DNA of 55,510 nt from Nonomuraea turcica. GTDB taxonomy: Bacteria > Actinomycetota > Actinomycetes > Streptosporangiales > Streptosporangiaceae. The notes beneath the pieces are model-generated. The model was not told where the DNA came from and ran no database searches. It saw nothing but the letters and a program-made list of their open reading frames with translations. Of the stretch, positions 1 through 7,548 are shown piece by piece. Location: assembly GCF_030718205.1 (NCBI RefSeq), contig NZ_JAUZQF010000046.1, positions 1 to 55,510 of the forward strand, given 5' to 3'. Every line of letters starts with the position of its first letter. Position 1 is the stretch's first letter. The position numbers and the translations under genes are program-made.

Positions 1-70
1 CCGCGAACGCGCCGGTCACCGGGGTGTCGGCGGGGACGAGCCAAGGGAGATCACTATGATCGACTACACG

Positions 71-111
71 ACCAGGTGGTCCCTTCCTCGTGGCAACCAG
101 GTGGTCCCTTC
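71..111. repeat. 16-bp direct repeat pair
   Basis: ACCAGGTGGTCCCTTC occurs at 71-86 and again at 96-111, 25 bp apart. It lies just after the start of a truncated reading frame (ATG at 56) and may mark a small duplication there. No function is assigned. Confidence 0.6.
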
Positions 112-306
112 TCCCTGGCAAGCGACAGGGCACCCGCGCCTTGGGAGGCGCTGGCGGCGGCGTCGCCATCGCGTTCGTGCTCGAGGTGGTCGGCCAGGGC
201 CAGGCACGGGCACCGCGGTCCCACGAACACACTGTGGCCAGTGTGGCCGTGCCGTGTCGATGGGGGCCACATGTGTATGGCCTCGCAGTGCTCTGGTTGA
301 GATCCA

Positions 307-333
307 GATCACAATTTCGATGCAGAGGTCACA
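307..333 (-). repeat. 27-bp GATCACA...GGTCACA element, copy 1
   Basis: This 27-bp element begins GATCACA and ends AGGTCACA. A second copy of the same length at 4523-4549 matches at 22 of 27 positions. Read on the minus strand it holds two spaced TGTGAYC half-sites, like the subterminal repeats of IS481/IS3-type elements. It is probably a solo insertion-sequence end. A regulator-binding site is the alternative. Confidence 0.4.
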
Positions 334-518
334 TTGGGCAGGCCTGTGCGCCTCTAGGGGCAATCGCGCACAGGGAGGAGGCTTCTGCCCCTGATGACCG
401 AGACTCCACCAGGTCGAGTCACGCAGACCTTCTCCGCCGGCGGTTCTGACCGTGGCGAACTCGCCCATTGCCGTCTTGGTCCTCGACCTGACCCGGGACG
501 TTGACCAGGCGCCCGACA

Positions 519-600
519 TCTACACCGTCACCAGCCCCGGCAAACTCTCCCAAATCCATTAAAGGAAGATCAAATTGATTCTGGTAACCGATGCGACCGG
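519..600 (+). repeat. Duplicated gene-junction segment, copy A
   Basis: This stretch closely resembles 2942-3025. It holds the 3' end of an upstream reading frame (VTSPxKLS), a TAA stop, the shared leader TTAAAGGAAGATCAAA and the first codons of an NmrA-type gene (MILVTxATGxIGR). Here the start codon is TTG where copy B has ATG. The similarity covers a gene tail, a ribosome-binding site and a gene head, which argues for an old segmental duplication of an operon rather than a chance promoter match. Confidence 0.75.
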
Positions 601-829
601 CGTCATCGGACGCGCGCTGCACGGCCTGACCGCGCTGGCGGTCGTGATTCTGAGCGCGCTCCAGCTCCTCCTCGCGATCCTCGTCCGGCATCCGGAAGGC
701 GGCTCGCCGCGGCTCATCCTCACCGGCACGTTCATGATCGTTCTATCGCTCGCCGTCCTGCTGGCGCAGGTGTGGTCGCGATCGGCGAGCGGTCGCCACC
801 ATCTCACGGCAGTGGCGAGAGAAAGGTGA
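575..829 (+). pseudogene. Chimeric remnant: NmrA-protein head fused to membrane-protein tail
   Basis: This 84-codon frame starts at TTG behind GGAAG. Residues 1-14 (MILVTDATGVIGRA) match the dinucleotide-binding start of the NmrA-type protein at 2998. From residue 15 (LHGLTALAVV) it matches the middle of the 144-aa membrane protein at 3908, including AILVxxPxGGxPR and LLxQVWS. Both parents sit in the same order about 2.4 kb downstream. I infer that a duplicated copy of that pair lost nearly all of the first gene and the start of the second. A second internal gap of about 25 residues precedes the LLAQVWSR end. One or two hydrophobic helices remain. It is probably not functional. Confidence 0.7.
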
Positions 830-855
830 ACACGCCATCAGCTTGGGAGTCGCGC

Positions 856-1632
856 ATGCCCGGTCTGAACGATCTCATCCGTCCGGAGATTTACCCGTTG
901 TCCTCCACCTACGACCCCGCGTGGCTGGTGAATCTCGACATGGGCCCGAACCCGTTGTGGTTGCTGGAGGACCTGTCGCGCGATCTCGATCTAAAGCCCG
1001 GCATGCGGGTGCTGGACCTCGGCTCAGGCATGGGGGCGACCTCGGTGTTCCTCGCCCGGGAGTTCGGCGCAGAGGTCGTGGCCGCCGACCTGTGGATCGG
1101 CGCCGAAGTCGCCGAGGCCGTCTTCGCCGAGACCGGGGTGACTGACCAGGTGTCGGCAATCAACGCCGAAGCCCACGCCCTGCCGTTCGAAAAGAACTCT
1201 TTCGACGCGATCGTCAGCATCGACGCCTTCGAGTACTTCGGCACGGCCGACAGCTACCTGGCCTACATCACGCGATTCCTCAAGCCCGGGGGACAGCTGG
1301 GGATCGCGACTCCCGCCATGACCTCTGAGATTCGCGACCTCGGCGCCATCCCTCCCCACATCAAGGCCGTGATCGGGTGGGAGGCCATCGCGTGGCACAC
1401 CGCGAAGTGGTGGCGTTTCCACTGGGACATCACCGAGTTGGTCACGGTGACCTCGGCACGGCTACACCAGGACGCCTGGTACGACTGGCTGCTCTGGAGC
1501 CGTGTCAGCCTGGAGGCCGGCGCCGGCAGCGACCGAGCAACCCTTGAACAGGTCATCGCCATGCTCGAAGCCGACCAGGGTGAATTCCTCTCATTCGCGC
1601 TGGTAACGGCACGCAAGAACGAATCCGCTTAA
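856..1632 (+). CDS. SAM-dependent methyltransferase (class I)
   Basis: The predicted 258-aa cytoplasmic enzyme would transfer a methyl group from S-adenosylmethionine to an unknown acceptor. Motif I, VLDLGSGMGATSVFLA, lies near residues 50-65 and forms the SAM-binding loop. An acidic residue follows the next strand (VVAADLW), and FDAIVSIDAFEYF and LKPGGQLGIATP fit later strands of the Rossmann-like fold. I chose the ATG at 856 because GGGAG lies six bases upstream; a GTG at 826 in the same frame has no usable ribosome-binding site. The family also includes small-molecule and quinone methyltransferases. The neighbours do not indicate the substrate. Confidence 0.85.
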   Translation: MPGLNDLIRPEIYPLSSTYDPAWLVNLDMGPNPLWLLEDLSRDLDLKPGMRVLDLGSGMGATSVFLAREFGAEVVAADLWIGAEVAEAVFAETGVTDQVSAINAEAHALPFEKNSFDAIVSIDAFEYFGTADSYLAYITRFLKPGGQLGIATPAMTSEIRDLGAIPPHIKAVIGWEAIAWHTAKWWRFHWDITELVTVTSARLHQDAWYDWLLWSRVSLEAGAGSDRATLEQVIAMLEADQGEFLSFALVTARKNESA

Positions 1633-2218
1633 AGCGCGTTGAGGTTGACGCGTCGTCTCACGTTCCGAGGGGGTGCGTGCGGACTGCACGATGGCTCAGC
1701 CGCCGTGGTGGACGGCCTCCAGTACGGCTTCGCCCGCCCTTGCTGAGATGAAGCTCACACTTCCCGGCTAGGCGTCACACCGCGCCCTCCCACCCTCCTC
1801 TTATGGCCGACGCGACAAGGAGGAGGATGCGATGCCGCGCACCGTACCCGCGAGCATGTCCCCGACGGGCGCCCGCGAGACCACGTGGATCACCATGTGC
1901 AGTAGCAATTGGCCGAACTCTTCGTGGCCGCGGTGTTCGTCGGTGACCTCAACGCGCTCAGGGAGATGCTTGCGCCAGAAACCTTCTGGCAACGGACATG
2001 TCCAGCACCGCCGCCCCTCACCCGCCCCACACCGGGACGTCAACGGAGACCCGCCAGCGGTGATCTTCGTGGAGACCTCGACGGTATGGCTCCAGTGAAC
2101 CGCAACGGCCCACGGTCGATCACCTCGACCCTCGGGGGCGGGACACTCGGCGCTGGCCCTCCACCCTCCTCTGTACGACTCCATCGCAGCAGTCAGTCAC
2201 AACGAAGGGCAGCACACC
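1633..2218. other. 586-bp stretch without a confident gene
   Basis: No frame has convincing coding structure. The + frame near 1905-1980 reads LAELFVAAVFVGDLNALREMLAPETFWQ in pieces and resembles the start of a SnoaL-like domain of SigJ-type sigma factors, so a relic is possible. A short pyrimidine-rich direct repeat (CCCTCC..ACCCTCCTCT) occurs near 1787-1801 and 2158-2172. It holds the leader of the sulfotransferase gene at 2219. Confidence 0.4.
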
Positions 2219-2926
2219 ATGCTGAAGGTGATCGGCGCGGGATTCCCGCGTACCGGAACATCCTCGATGAAGGCCGCGCTGGAACGCCTCGGATTCGGCC
2301 CCTGTTATCACATGTTCGAGATCCTGATGAACCCCAGCCACGTGGACAAGTGGCTCCCCGTCACCACCGGCGTACCGATCGACTGGGATCAGGTGCTCCG
2401 CGGCTACCAGTCCACGCAAGACTGGCCCGCCAGTCATTTCTGGCGCGAGCAGGCCGAGGTGTACCCGGACGCGAAGATCATCCTAACCGTGCGTGATCCT
2501 CATCGGTGGTATGCGAGCATGCAGGCCCTGATTGCCAACGGTCCAGGCCGGAAGCTCCCGCCGAGCCTGCCCGACCGGGCAGCCGCCGTCTTCGGGGCAC
2601 TCGCACGCTTCGGCCCGGTCATGGACCACATCGGGCAGTCCGTCTTCGGCGAGGGCTGGCGCTTCAGCGACGGCATGCCCGACGAAGACCTCGCCGTGGA
2701 TGCCTTCCACCGCCACATCGCCATGGTTCAGGAGAGCCTCCCCGCGGATCGGCTGCTGGTCTTCGACGTCCGCGACGGCTGGGAACCTCTGTGCCGATTC
2801 CTCGACGTCGAGGCTCCCGCCGATGAGCCATTCCCGCATCTCAATGATGCCGCGGGGATGCAGAGGCAACTCGACGAGTTGATTTCCGGCGGCATGATCG
2901 CCTCCCCATTCGCTCCTGAACGGTGA
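2219..2926 (+). CDS. Sulfotransferase family protein
   Basis: The 235-aa protein belongs to the PAPS-dependent sulfotransferase-like family (Sulfotransfer_4 type). Residues 5-21, IGAGFPRTGTSSMKAAL, form the phosphosulfate-binding loop. ILTVRDPHRWYASM near residues 90-103 is the second conserved element, the 3'-phosphate-binding strand and Arg/Ser region. Its length is normal for actinobacterial members, whose acceptors are mostly unknown. The start codon ATG lies at 2219; upstream GAAGGGCAG can serve as a weak ribosome-binding site. It stands alone between relic segments: the duplicated junction at 2942 begins 15 bp after its stop. Confidence 0.85.
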   Translation: MLKVIGAGFPRTGTSSMKAALERLGFGPCYHMFEILMNPSHVDKWLPVTTGVPIDWDQVLRGYQSTQDWPASHFWREQAEVYPDAKIILTVRDPHRWYASMQALIANGPGRKLPPSLPDRAAAVFGALARFGPVMDHIGQSVFGEGWRFSDGMPDEDLAVDAFHRHIAMVQESLPADRLLVFDVRDGWEPLCRFLDVEAPADEPFPHLNDAAGMQRQLDELISGGMIASPFAPER

Positions 2927-2941
2927 CCAGGTACACAAACC

Positions 2942-3025
2942 TCTACGCCGTCACCAGCCCCGACAAGCTCTCCAAATCCGCTTAAAGGAAGATCAAAATG
3001 ATTCTGGTTACCGGAGCCACTGGCA
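2942..3025 (+). repeat. Duplicated gene-junction segment, copy B
   Basis: This is the counterpart of 519-600. It contains a gene tail reading LYAVTSPDKLSKSA followed by TAA, then AAAGGAAGATCAAA and the ATG of the NmrA-type gene. The tail belongs to no complete gene here, because the sulfotransferase stops just upstream in another context. The true upstream gene has therefore been lost from both copies. Confidence 0.75.
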
Positions 3026-3852
3026 TCATTGGACGCCCTCTGACCGGCCTGCTCGCCGATGCAGGCGTCAAGGTCCGCGCCGTCACCCGCAACCCGCAGG
3101 CAGCTGGCCTGCCCGACGGTGTCGAGGTCGTCGAGGGCGACTCGGCACGGCCCGAGACGCTCGCCTCCGCTCTGCAAGGCGTCACCGGCTTGTTCCTGCA
3201 TCCGCGCGCCGTCGGGCTCGCCGCCCAGGAACTGCTGGCGCTCGCCAAGGAACGCGGGGTGCAACGGGTGGCGGTGCTGTCCGCGACCAACGTCGACGAC
3301 GACCTCGACAAACAGCCGTCCCGGTTCAACGGGGACAGGAACAAGGAGGTCGAGACCGCTGCCGTGGCGAGCGGCCTGGACTGGGTGAGCCTGCGTTCCA
3401 GCGCCTTCGCCGTCAACACCCTCCTGGCATGGGGCGGTCAGATCCGTGCCGGCGACGTTGTCCGCGGGCCGTACGCGACCTTCTCCGAAGCACCGATTCA
3501 CGAACGGGATCTGGCTGCGGTCGCCGTCCGCGCGCTGCTGTCCGATGACCTGCCGGGCCGGAAGCTGAACCTGACCGGCCCTCAGTCCCTCACCCACACG
3601 GAGCTGATCACGACCGTCGGGGAGGTGCTCGGCAGGCCGCTGCGCTTTGAGGAGATCCCGCCGGAGGTGGTCAGGCAGGTCATGGTCGGGCAGGGCCTTG
3701 CCGAACGGTTCGTCGAGGCGCTGCTGGCCAGATACGCCCTGGGCGCCGGGAAACCGGCACTCGTCACCGGCGAGGTGGAGAAGATCCTTGGCCGTCCCGC
3801 GCTCACCTGGTCCGAATGGGTGGCCGACCACGCCGACGCCTTCCGGAACTGA
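2998..3852 (+). CDS. NmrA/SDR-type NAD(P)-binding protein
   Basis: The 284-aa atypical short-chain dehydrogenase is of the NmrA/QOR2 kind. The N-terminal MILVTGATGIIGRPL carries the GxxGxxG dinucleotide motif, and AVTRNPQ follows strand 2, where the Arg favours NADP(H). There is no YxxxK catalytic pair, as in NmrA relatives that sense or use NAD(P) without classical SDR chemistry. The C-terminal half (LNLTGPQSLTHTE) resembles the substrate-binding part of epimerase-like members. AAAGGAAGATCAAA gives a strong ribosome-binding site for the ATG at 2998. A small membrane-protein gene follows after 55 bp, and a wrecked copy of the same pair lies at 575. Possible roles are redox sensing or quinone/aldehyde reduction. 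Confidence 0.85.
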   Translation: MILVTGATGIIGRPLTGLLADAGVKVRAVTRNPQAAGLPDGVEVVEGDSARPETLASALQGVTGLFLHPRAVGLAAQELLALAKERGVQRVAVLSATNVDDDLDKQPSRFNGDRNKEVETAAVASGLDWVSLRSSAFAVNTLLAWGGQIRAGDVVRGPYATFSEAPIHERDLAAVAVRALLSDDLPGRKLNLTGPQSLTHTELITTVGEVLGRPLRFEEIPPEVVRQVMVGQGLAERFVEALLARYALGAGKPALVTGEVEKILGRPALTWSEWVADHADAFRN

Positions 3853-3907
3853 CCCACAACACCGGGTGCGCCGACTTGCTCACCCCGACCACTGAGGACA
3901 TCTCATC

Positions 3908-4342
3908 ATGGCAACGGACCACACGCTCAACGCACGACACGGCGCCTCCGCCCGGAACGCCGTGCCGCGATTCTTTCCGACCATGCGGATCACGGTGACC
4001 CTGCAGGCGCTCGCCCTGCTGATCCAGTCGATAACGGCCGGGTTCCTGCTGGCCTCACCCGATGGCCGGATGCTGCACGGCCTCACGGCGCTGGTGGTCG
4101 TGTTCACCGGAGCAATCCAGCTCCTTGTCGCGATCCTGGTATGGCGCCCAGGCGGCGGCCCACCGCGATTCATCATCAACAGCGCGTTCCTGCTCGTCCT
4201 GTCGATGGCCGAAGCGGCGATCGGCGAAGCCCACGCCCCCGAACTCCACGTACCCCTCGGCGTGCTGCTGTTCGGCGGGAGCATCGTGCTGCTCTCGCAG
4301 GTCTGGTCGCAAGGCCGCGGATCGCGCGCCGCCGCGCCATGA
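3908..4342 (+). CDS. Small integral membrane protein, four-helix type
   Basis: This is a 144-aa hydrophobic protein without a recognised family. Hydrophobic stretches near residues 27-45, 55-78, 84-103 and 113-132 suggest four transmembrane helices, with short charged ends. The start ATG follows GAGGACATCTCATC. It lies 55 bp after the NmrA-type gene and is probably cotranscribed with it. The same pair was once duplicated, since the chimeric frame at 575-829 keeps its central segment, so the two genes may act together. Function unknown. Confidence 0.7.
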   Translation: MATDHTLNARHGASARNAVPRFFPTMRITVTLQALALLIQSITAGFLLASPDGRMLHGLTALVVVFTGAIQLLVAILVWRPGGGPPRFIINSAFLLVLSMAEAAIGEAHAPELHVPLGVLLFGGSIVLLSQVWSQGRGSRAAAP

Positions 4343-4705
4343 CGGTATCGAGGCAGCAGGCCCTGCGCGGTGTGCTCGGGCGCCTGCCACCACGTACGGC
4401 GCGCTGCGCGGCGGGAAGTGAGGCTCGAGAAGCCGCCTGCGTGCCGTGCGGGATCAGGAAGCTCTGGCGCACGTGCAAGAGCCAGCCAGGCGTACGCCGT
4501 TCAAGCCGCTTCTATGACGCTGATCACATTTTGAAGGCATAGGTCACACTCTGCGAACCGTGAGGCTCTACGGAGTGATCGAGGTCTCTGCCGGTGCCGC
4601 GTGCGTCGCGGAGTGCGTATGCGCCCGCCAGTTCTGACGCTGAGCGGCCGGGCAGCCGGCAAGGCCTTCGGCAGTAAGCCAGTCACGTCATATGGAGTCC
4701 CACGA
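4343..4705. other. Intergenic stretch with IS-end-like element
   Basis: No gene is supported in this 363-bp spacer. It includes the 27-bp element at 4523-4549 and the leader of the lipoprotein gene, with TGGAG about nine bases before the ATG at 4706. Confidence 0.5.
4523..4549 (-). repeat. 27-bp GATCACA...GGTCACA element, copy 2
   Basis: It has the same length, orientation and ends as 307-333, with 22 of 27 positions identical. It lies 156 bp before the lipoprotein start. I favour a solo insertion-sequence end; a binding site for a regulator of the downstream gene is the alternative. Confidence 0.4.
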
Positions 4706-5329
4706 ATGCTCAAGACAGCAAGCGCATCGGCGATCGCGGCAGCCGGATTCGTCCTCGCGGTATCCGGGTGCGGGGCAGGTGAGGTCAGAACCAGTCCCCC
4801 TGCGGCCGAGACGTCGGAGCCGGCAGCAGCCCACTCTTCCGATCCGGCGAGCACCCACACTTCGGAGTCGGCGGCCCCGCGCACGTCGAAAACGACAGCA
4901 GCCGGTACTGAGCTCAAGGTCGGCGATCGGGCGATCCTGCCTCACACAAAGGGCACCATCGCGATCACCGTGACCGACGTGAGCCCTGGAGATCGGAACG
5001 CCTTCCTGCAGCAGTACGGAGAGCGCGCCCGGGACATCGTCCCGTACTACATCCGCTTCACCATTGAGAACGTCGCAGGTGACGATCTGTCGTTCATGTC
5101 CTCACCGTCCCTGAGCCTGCTCACCGCAGGAGACAGGTCCACGGGGGCGATCGTGACCGGAAACCTGCCGGGCTGCGAGCGGCGCAACGCTCCGAAAGGC
5201 TTCACAGAGGCGGGCGCAACGTTCGAGACCTGTCGCCTGGCCGGCGCCCGTTCCGACGTCGAGATCATCGGCGCGAAATACGACCAGAACAATTACCGCA
5301 ACAACCCGGTCGAATGGCGAAAAGAGTGA
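4706..5329 (+). CDS. Lipoprotein of unknown function, paralog of 44561
   Basis: The 207-aa exported protein has an N-terminal signal ending in a lipobox, LAVSGC, so Cys23 should be lipidated and anchor it to the outer face of the membrane. A Ser/Thr/Pro/Glu-rich linker (about residues 30-65) leads to a folded domain with GTELKVGDRAILPHTKGTI, VPYYIRFTIENV and a pair of Cys (GCERR and ETCRL) that could form a disulfide. This is the immunoglobulin-like DUF4352-type layout. A close paralog lies at 44561-45196 with the same domain order and motifs. I chose the ATG at 4706 because the signal peptide starts there and GGAG precedes it; upstream in-frame starts add an unlikely leader. Confidence 0.8.
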   Translation: MLKTASASAIAAAGFVLAVSGCGAGEVRTSPPAAETSEPAAAHSSDPASTHTSESAAPRTSKTTAAGTELKVGDRAILPHTKGTIAITVTDVSPGDRNAFLQQYGERARDIVPYYIRFTIENVAGDDLSFMSSPSLSLLTAGDRSTGAIVTGNLPGCERRNAPKGFTEAGATFETCRLAGARSDVEIIGAKYDQNNYRNNPVEWRKE

Positions 5330-5534
5330 TCCGCGACACATCCCCGGCGTAGACGTCACATTTTCGAAGCGCCGCCTCTCATAGGTGTCGGAAATTCCCT
5401 CGAACGCAAGCGAATGGAGGTGGCCAATATGTACAACCGCGGATTCATCTGGGAGTGAGAGAGCAATACCGCGGTGGGCTCGCTCAGGTGGTGTGGCGGG
5501 CCCGCCGCTTTTCCGGGGGGAAGGATATTGGGAT

Positions 5535-6797
5535 ATGGCGACCTATCGCGAGGTGTTCGCGGTGCGAGAGTTCCGGGCGCTCTTTGCCGCTCATTTGCTG
5601 TCGCAACTCGGCGATCAGCTGTCCAAGGTGGCCATCTCGGTTCTTGTGTTCGAAACCACCGATTCCGCCTTGTTCGCCGCGGTCGCGTTCGGAGTGAGCT
5701 ACCTGCCTTGGGTGGTGATCGGCCCTGTGCTGACCACGCTGGCCGACCGGTTCCCACGTCGCAGCGTGATGATCACCTGCGATCTCGCCAGGGCGACGCT
5801 GATCGCCATGCTGGCCGTGCCCGGCTTGCCGGTGGGCATGGAGGTGGCGGGGCTGTTCGCGGCTTCGCTCTTCGCGCCCCCGGCGCAGGCGGCCCGCTCT
5901 GCGACGATGCCCGAGGTCCTGCCCGGTGACGCCTACGTGGTCGCCAACGGCGTCAGCGCTGTGACGGGGCAACTCGCCCAAGTGATCGGATTCGCCGGCG
6001 GCGGCCTGCTCGTTGGCGTGCTGTCACCGCGTGGCGCGCTGCTCGCCGATGCGGCCACGTTCGCGCTCTCGGCAGCGCTGCTATCGGTGTTCCTGGCACG
6101 TCGGCGGCCGACGGATCGTTCGGGGAAGACAACGCTGCTTCAGGACACGGCCGGTGGTCTGCGGTTGGTCATGACCGACCGCAGGCTGCGCGCCTACGTG
6201 ATATTGGCCTGGATCGGCGCGGCGTTCACCGCCGCCCCCGAGGGCCTGATGACGGCATATGCGTCCCATCTGCAGGGCGGCGCGACCATGACGGGCATCC
6301 TCCTCGCGGCGATGCCGGCCGGAACGGTGTGCGGTGCGATCGTCTACGGCCGCTTCACCAGGCCGGCCCGCCGGTGGCGACTGCTGCCCGCCATGGCCCT
6401 GCTCTCGTGCGCGAGCCTGCTGCCAGTCCTGGCCGACCCGCCGTTGCTCGTCAGCCTGGGCTTCCTCGCCGCCGCGGGGTACGGATCAGCCCACCAGGTG
6501 GCACTCAACGCCCGGTTCGTACGAGACGTCCCGCCCAGCCATCGGGGCCGGGCGTTCGGCGTCGCGGTAGCGGGGATGATGGTGGCCATGGGAGGCGCGA
6601 CAGCGATCGCGGGGGCCATGGCCGACGTCTGGCGCGATCCGCCGATGATCATCGGGCTGTGCGGCCTGGCCGGCGTCGTGACGATGCTGCCGGTGCTGGC
6701 CCGCTGGCCACACGAACAGGACCTCTCCCCTACTCCCGCACGCCCACCTTCTCCGCGAGCCGACGCAGCGAGGTCTCCGCGTACCCGTGCTGGGTGA
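5535..6797 (+). CDS. MFS transporter (multidrug-type)
   Basis: This is a 12-helix major facilitator of about 420 aa. The first helix follows REFRALFAAHLLSQLGDQLSKVAISVLVF. The loop 2-3 signature appears as LADRFPRRSVMI, the MFS_3/enterobactin-exporter-like form GxLxDRxxRR. It probably exports small molecules by proton antiport. The ATG at 5535 fits the family start and has AAGGA about 10 bases upstream; the 50 codons before it are not MFS-like. The last 20 or so residues are Pro/Arg-rich and are the antisense of a broken TetR gene, so the natural C-terminus is probably lost and the frame has read into a relic. Confidence 0.85.
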   Translation: MATYREVFAVREFRALFAAHLLSQLGDQLSKVAISVLVFETTDSALFAAVAFGVSYLPWVVIGPVLTTLADRFPRRSVMITCDLARATLIAMLAVPGLPVGMEVAGLFAASLFAPPAQAARSATMPEVLPGDAYVVANGVSAVTGQLAQVIGFAGGGLLVGVLSPRGALLADAATFALSAALLSVFLARRRPTDRSGKTTLLQDTAGGLRLVMTDRRLRAYVILAWIGAAFTAAPEGLMTAYASHLQGGATMTGILLAAMPAGTVCGAIVYGRFTRPARRWRLLPAMALLSCASLLPVLADPPLLVSLGFLAAAGYGSAHQVALNARFVRDVPPSHRGRAFGVAVAGMMVAMGGATAIAGAMADVWRDPPMIIGLCGLAGVVTMLPVLARWPHEQDLSPTPARPPSPRADAARSPRTRAG

Positions 6798-6843
6798 ACA
6801 ACTTGAGTGCGGCTTCCAGCAGCCACTCCGAACGGGACGCGAA
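6730..6843 (-). pseudogene. TetR-family regulator fragment (HTH only)
   Basis: The minus strand reads SRSEWLLEAALKLFTQHG and YAETSLRRLAEKVGVRE, then stops. This is the first two helices and part of the recognition region of a TetR HTH; the rest of the DNA-binding domain and the whole ligand domain are missing. It overlaps the 3' end of the MFS gene in antisense. It was perhaps the original regulator of that exporter, cut off at the recombination point. Confidence 0.7.
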
Positions 6844-7063
6844 CGCCCAGATCCGCCTGATCTTGATGAAGGGTGGCGTAGGGGGCGGGGCCGGGCGCGG
6901 GTCAGCACGAGCGGGCCAGGCTCGTTCGCTGGAAAGTAGTGATCGGCCAGCGTCACGACCTCGTCGGCACGGGGATGCGCACAGCGCAGTGCAGACACAC
7001 CCGACGCGTTCGAGTCGTGGGAAGGCCCAGCGCCGGCCGAGGACAGCATGGATCGATGTCATC
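6844..7063. other. 220-bp spacer, nothing recognised
   Basis: I see no gene, repeat or hairpin of note. It separates the TetR and MarR fragments. Confidence 0.4.
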
Positions 7064-7292
7064 TCACTCTCCGGCGAGCTCTTTCGTGGCCTCACCCCCC
7101 GCGCCAATGATCCGCCGGAGGAAACCGACGAGCAGCTCGAGTTCGGCCTCGCTGTAGTCAGCGCACAGCACGTCCATGCGCTCGTTCATCGGCGCGAAGA
7201 GTCTGAAGAGTTCCGCGTTGCGGTCACGGTTGGCTCGAACGGTAACCGCCCGGCGGTCGACGGCTTCTGGATCCCGCTCGCGCGTGATCCAG
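7064..7292 (-). pseudogene. MarR-family regulator, C-terminal fragment
   Basis: The minus strand reads GWITRERDPEAVDRRAVTV, the wing and following strand of a MarR winged helix. It continues through NAELFRLFAPMNERMD and ELELLVGFLRRI, the C-terminal dimer helix, to a stop at 7064. The N-terminal dimer helix and recognition helix are missing. The broken end meets an IS1380 relic at a shared GGCTGGATCACGCG, which codes for GWIT in the MarR frame and RLDHA in the transposase frame. The fragment cannot bind DNA as it stands. Confidence 0.75.
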
Positions 7293-7545
7293 CCGGCCGG
7301 TGATCTCGGCGACCCAGGCGCCGGGCCGGACCTGGCCGTCGGCGTCATAAGGCGAGCGTCCAGGCGCTGTCGAGCAGGCGAAGAATCGCCTGCTGGATAC
7401 CCTCGGTGATGGTGAACCCGGTGGAGTAGCTCAGCCAGGACAGGAAATCGTGGGTCCCGCCGCCGGAATCGGTGCGGATCAGTGCCTGCCGCCTGCGGTG
7501 CTTCCGCTTCGATAGCTGAGACAGTGCCAGCGAGAGGTGGAGCAA
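7280..7545 (-). pseudogene. IS1380-family transposase fragment
   Basis: Minus-strand translation gives HRRRQALIRTDSGGGTHDF followed by LSWLSYSTGFTITEGIQQAI. This is the second catalytic Asp region (R-x-D-SGG) of IS1380 transposases. A frame change at about 7350 leads to YDADGQVRPGAWVAEITGRLDHA, the segment that normally follows AWTPA. Both ends of the gene and the first and third catalytic parts are missing. It lies between the MarR fragment and the kinase gene. Confidence 0.75.
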
Positions 7546-7548
7546 TTG

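Larger units (their letters stand above)
1..518. other. Relic DNA without a convincing gene
   Basis: An AAGGGAG Shine-Dalgarno-like sequence precedes an ATG at 56 (reading MIDYTTR), which looks like the start of a truncated gene; the frame then runs into low-complexity sequence. A 16-bp direct repeat lies at 71-86 and 96-111. From about 453 a frame reads to a TAA at 561-563, ending in residues VTSPGKLSQIH. That tail is also found at 2942-2989, so it is probably the 3' end of a lost gene that once stood upstream of an NmrA-type gene. I recognise no complete gene here. Confidence 0.5.

Noticed and set aside
1801..2184. 127-codon minus frame and overlapping + frames between the methyltransferase and the sulfotransferase
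   Set aside because: Short scraps look protein-like but no frame has a consistent family pattern or start signal; kept only as possible relic DNA.
5385..5534. 50-codon upstream extension of the MFS gene
   Set aside because: Not MFS-like, and the ATG at 5535 has its own ribosome-binding site and the family start.
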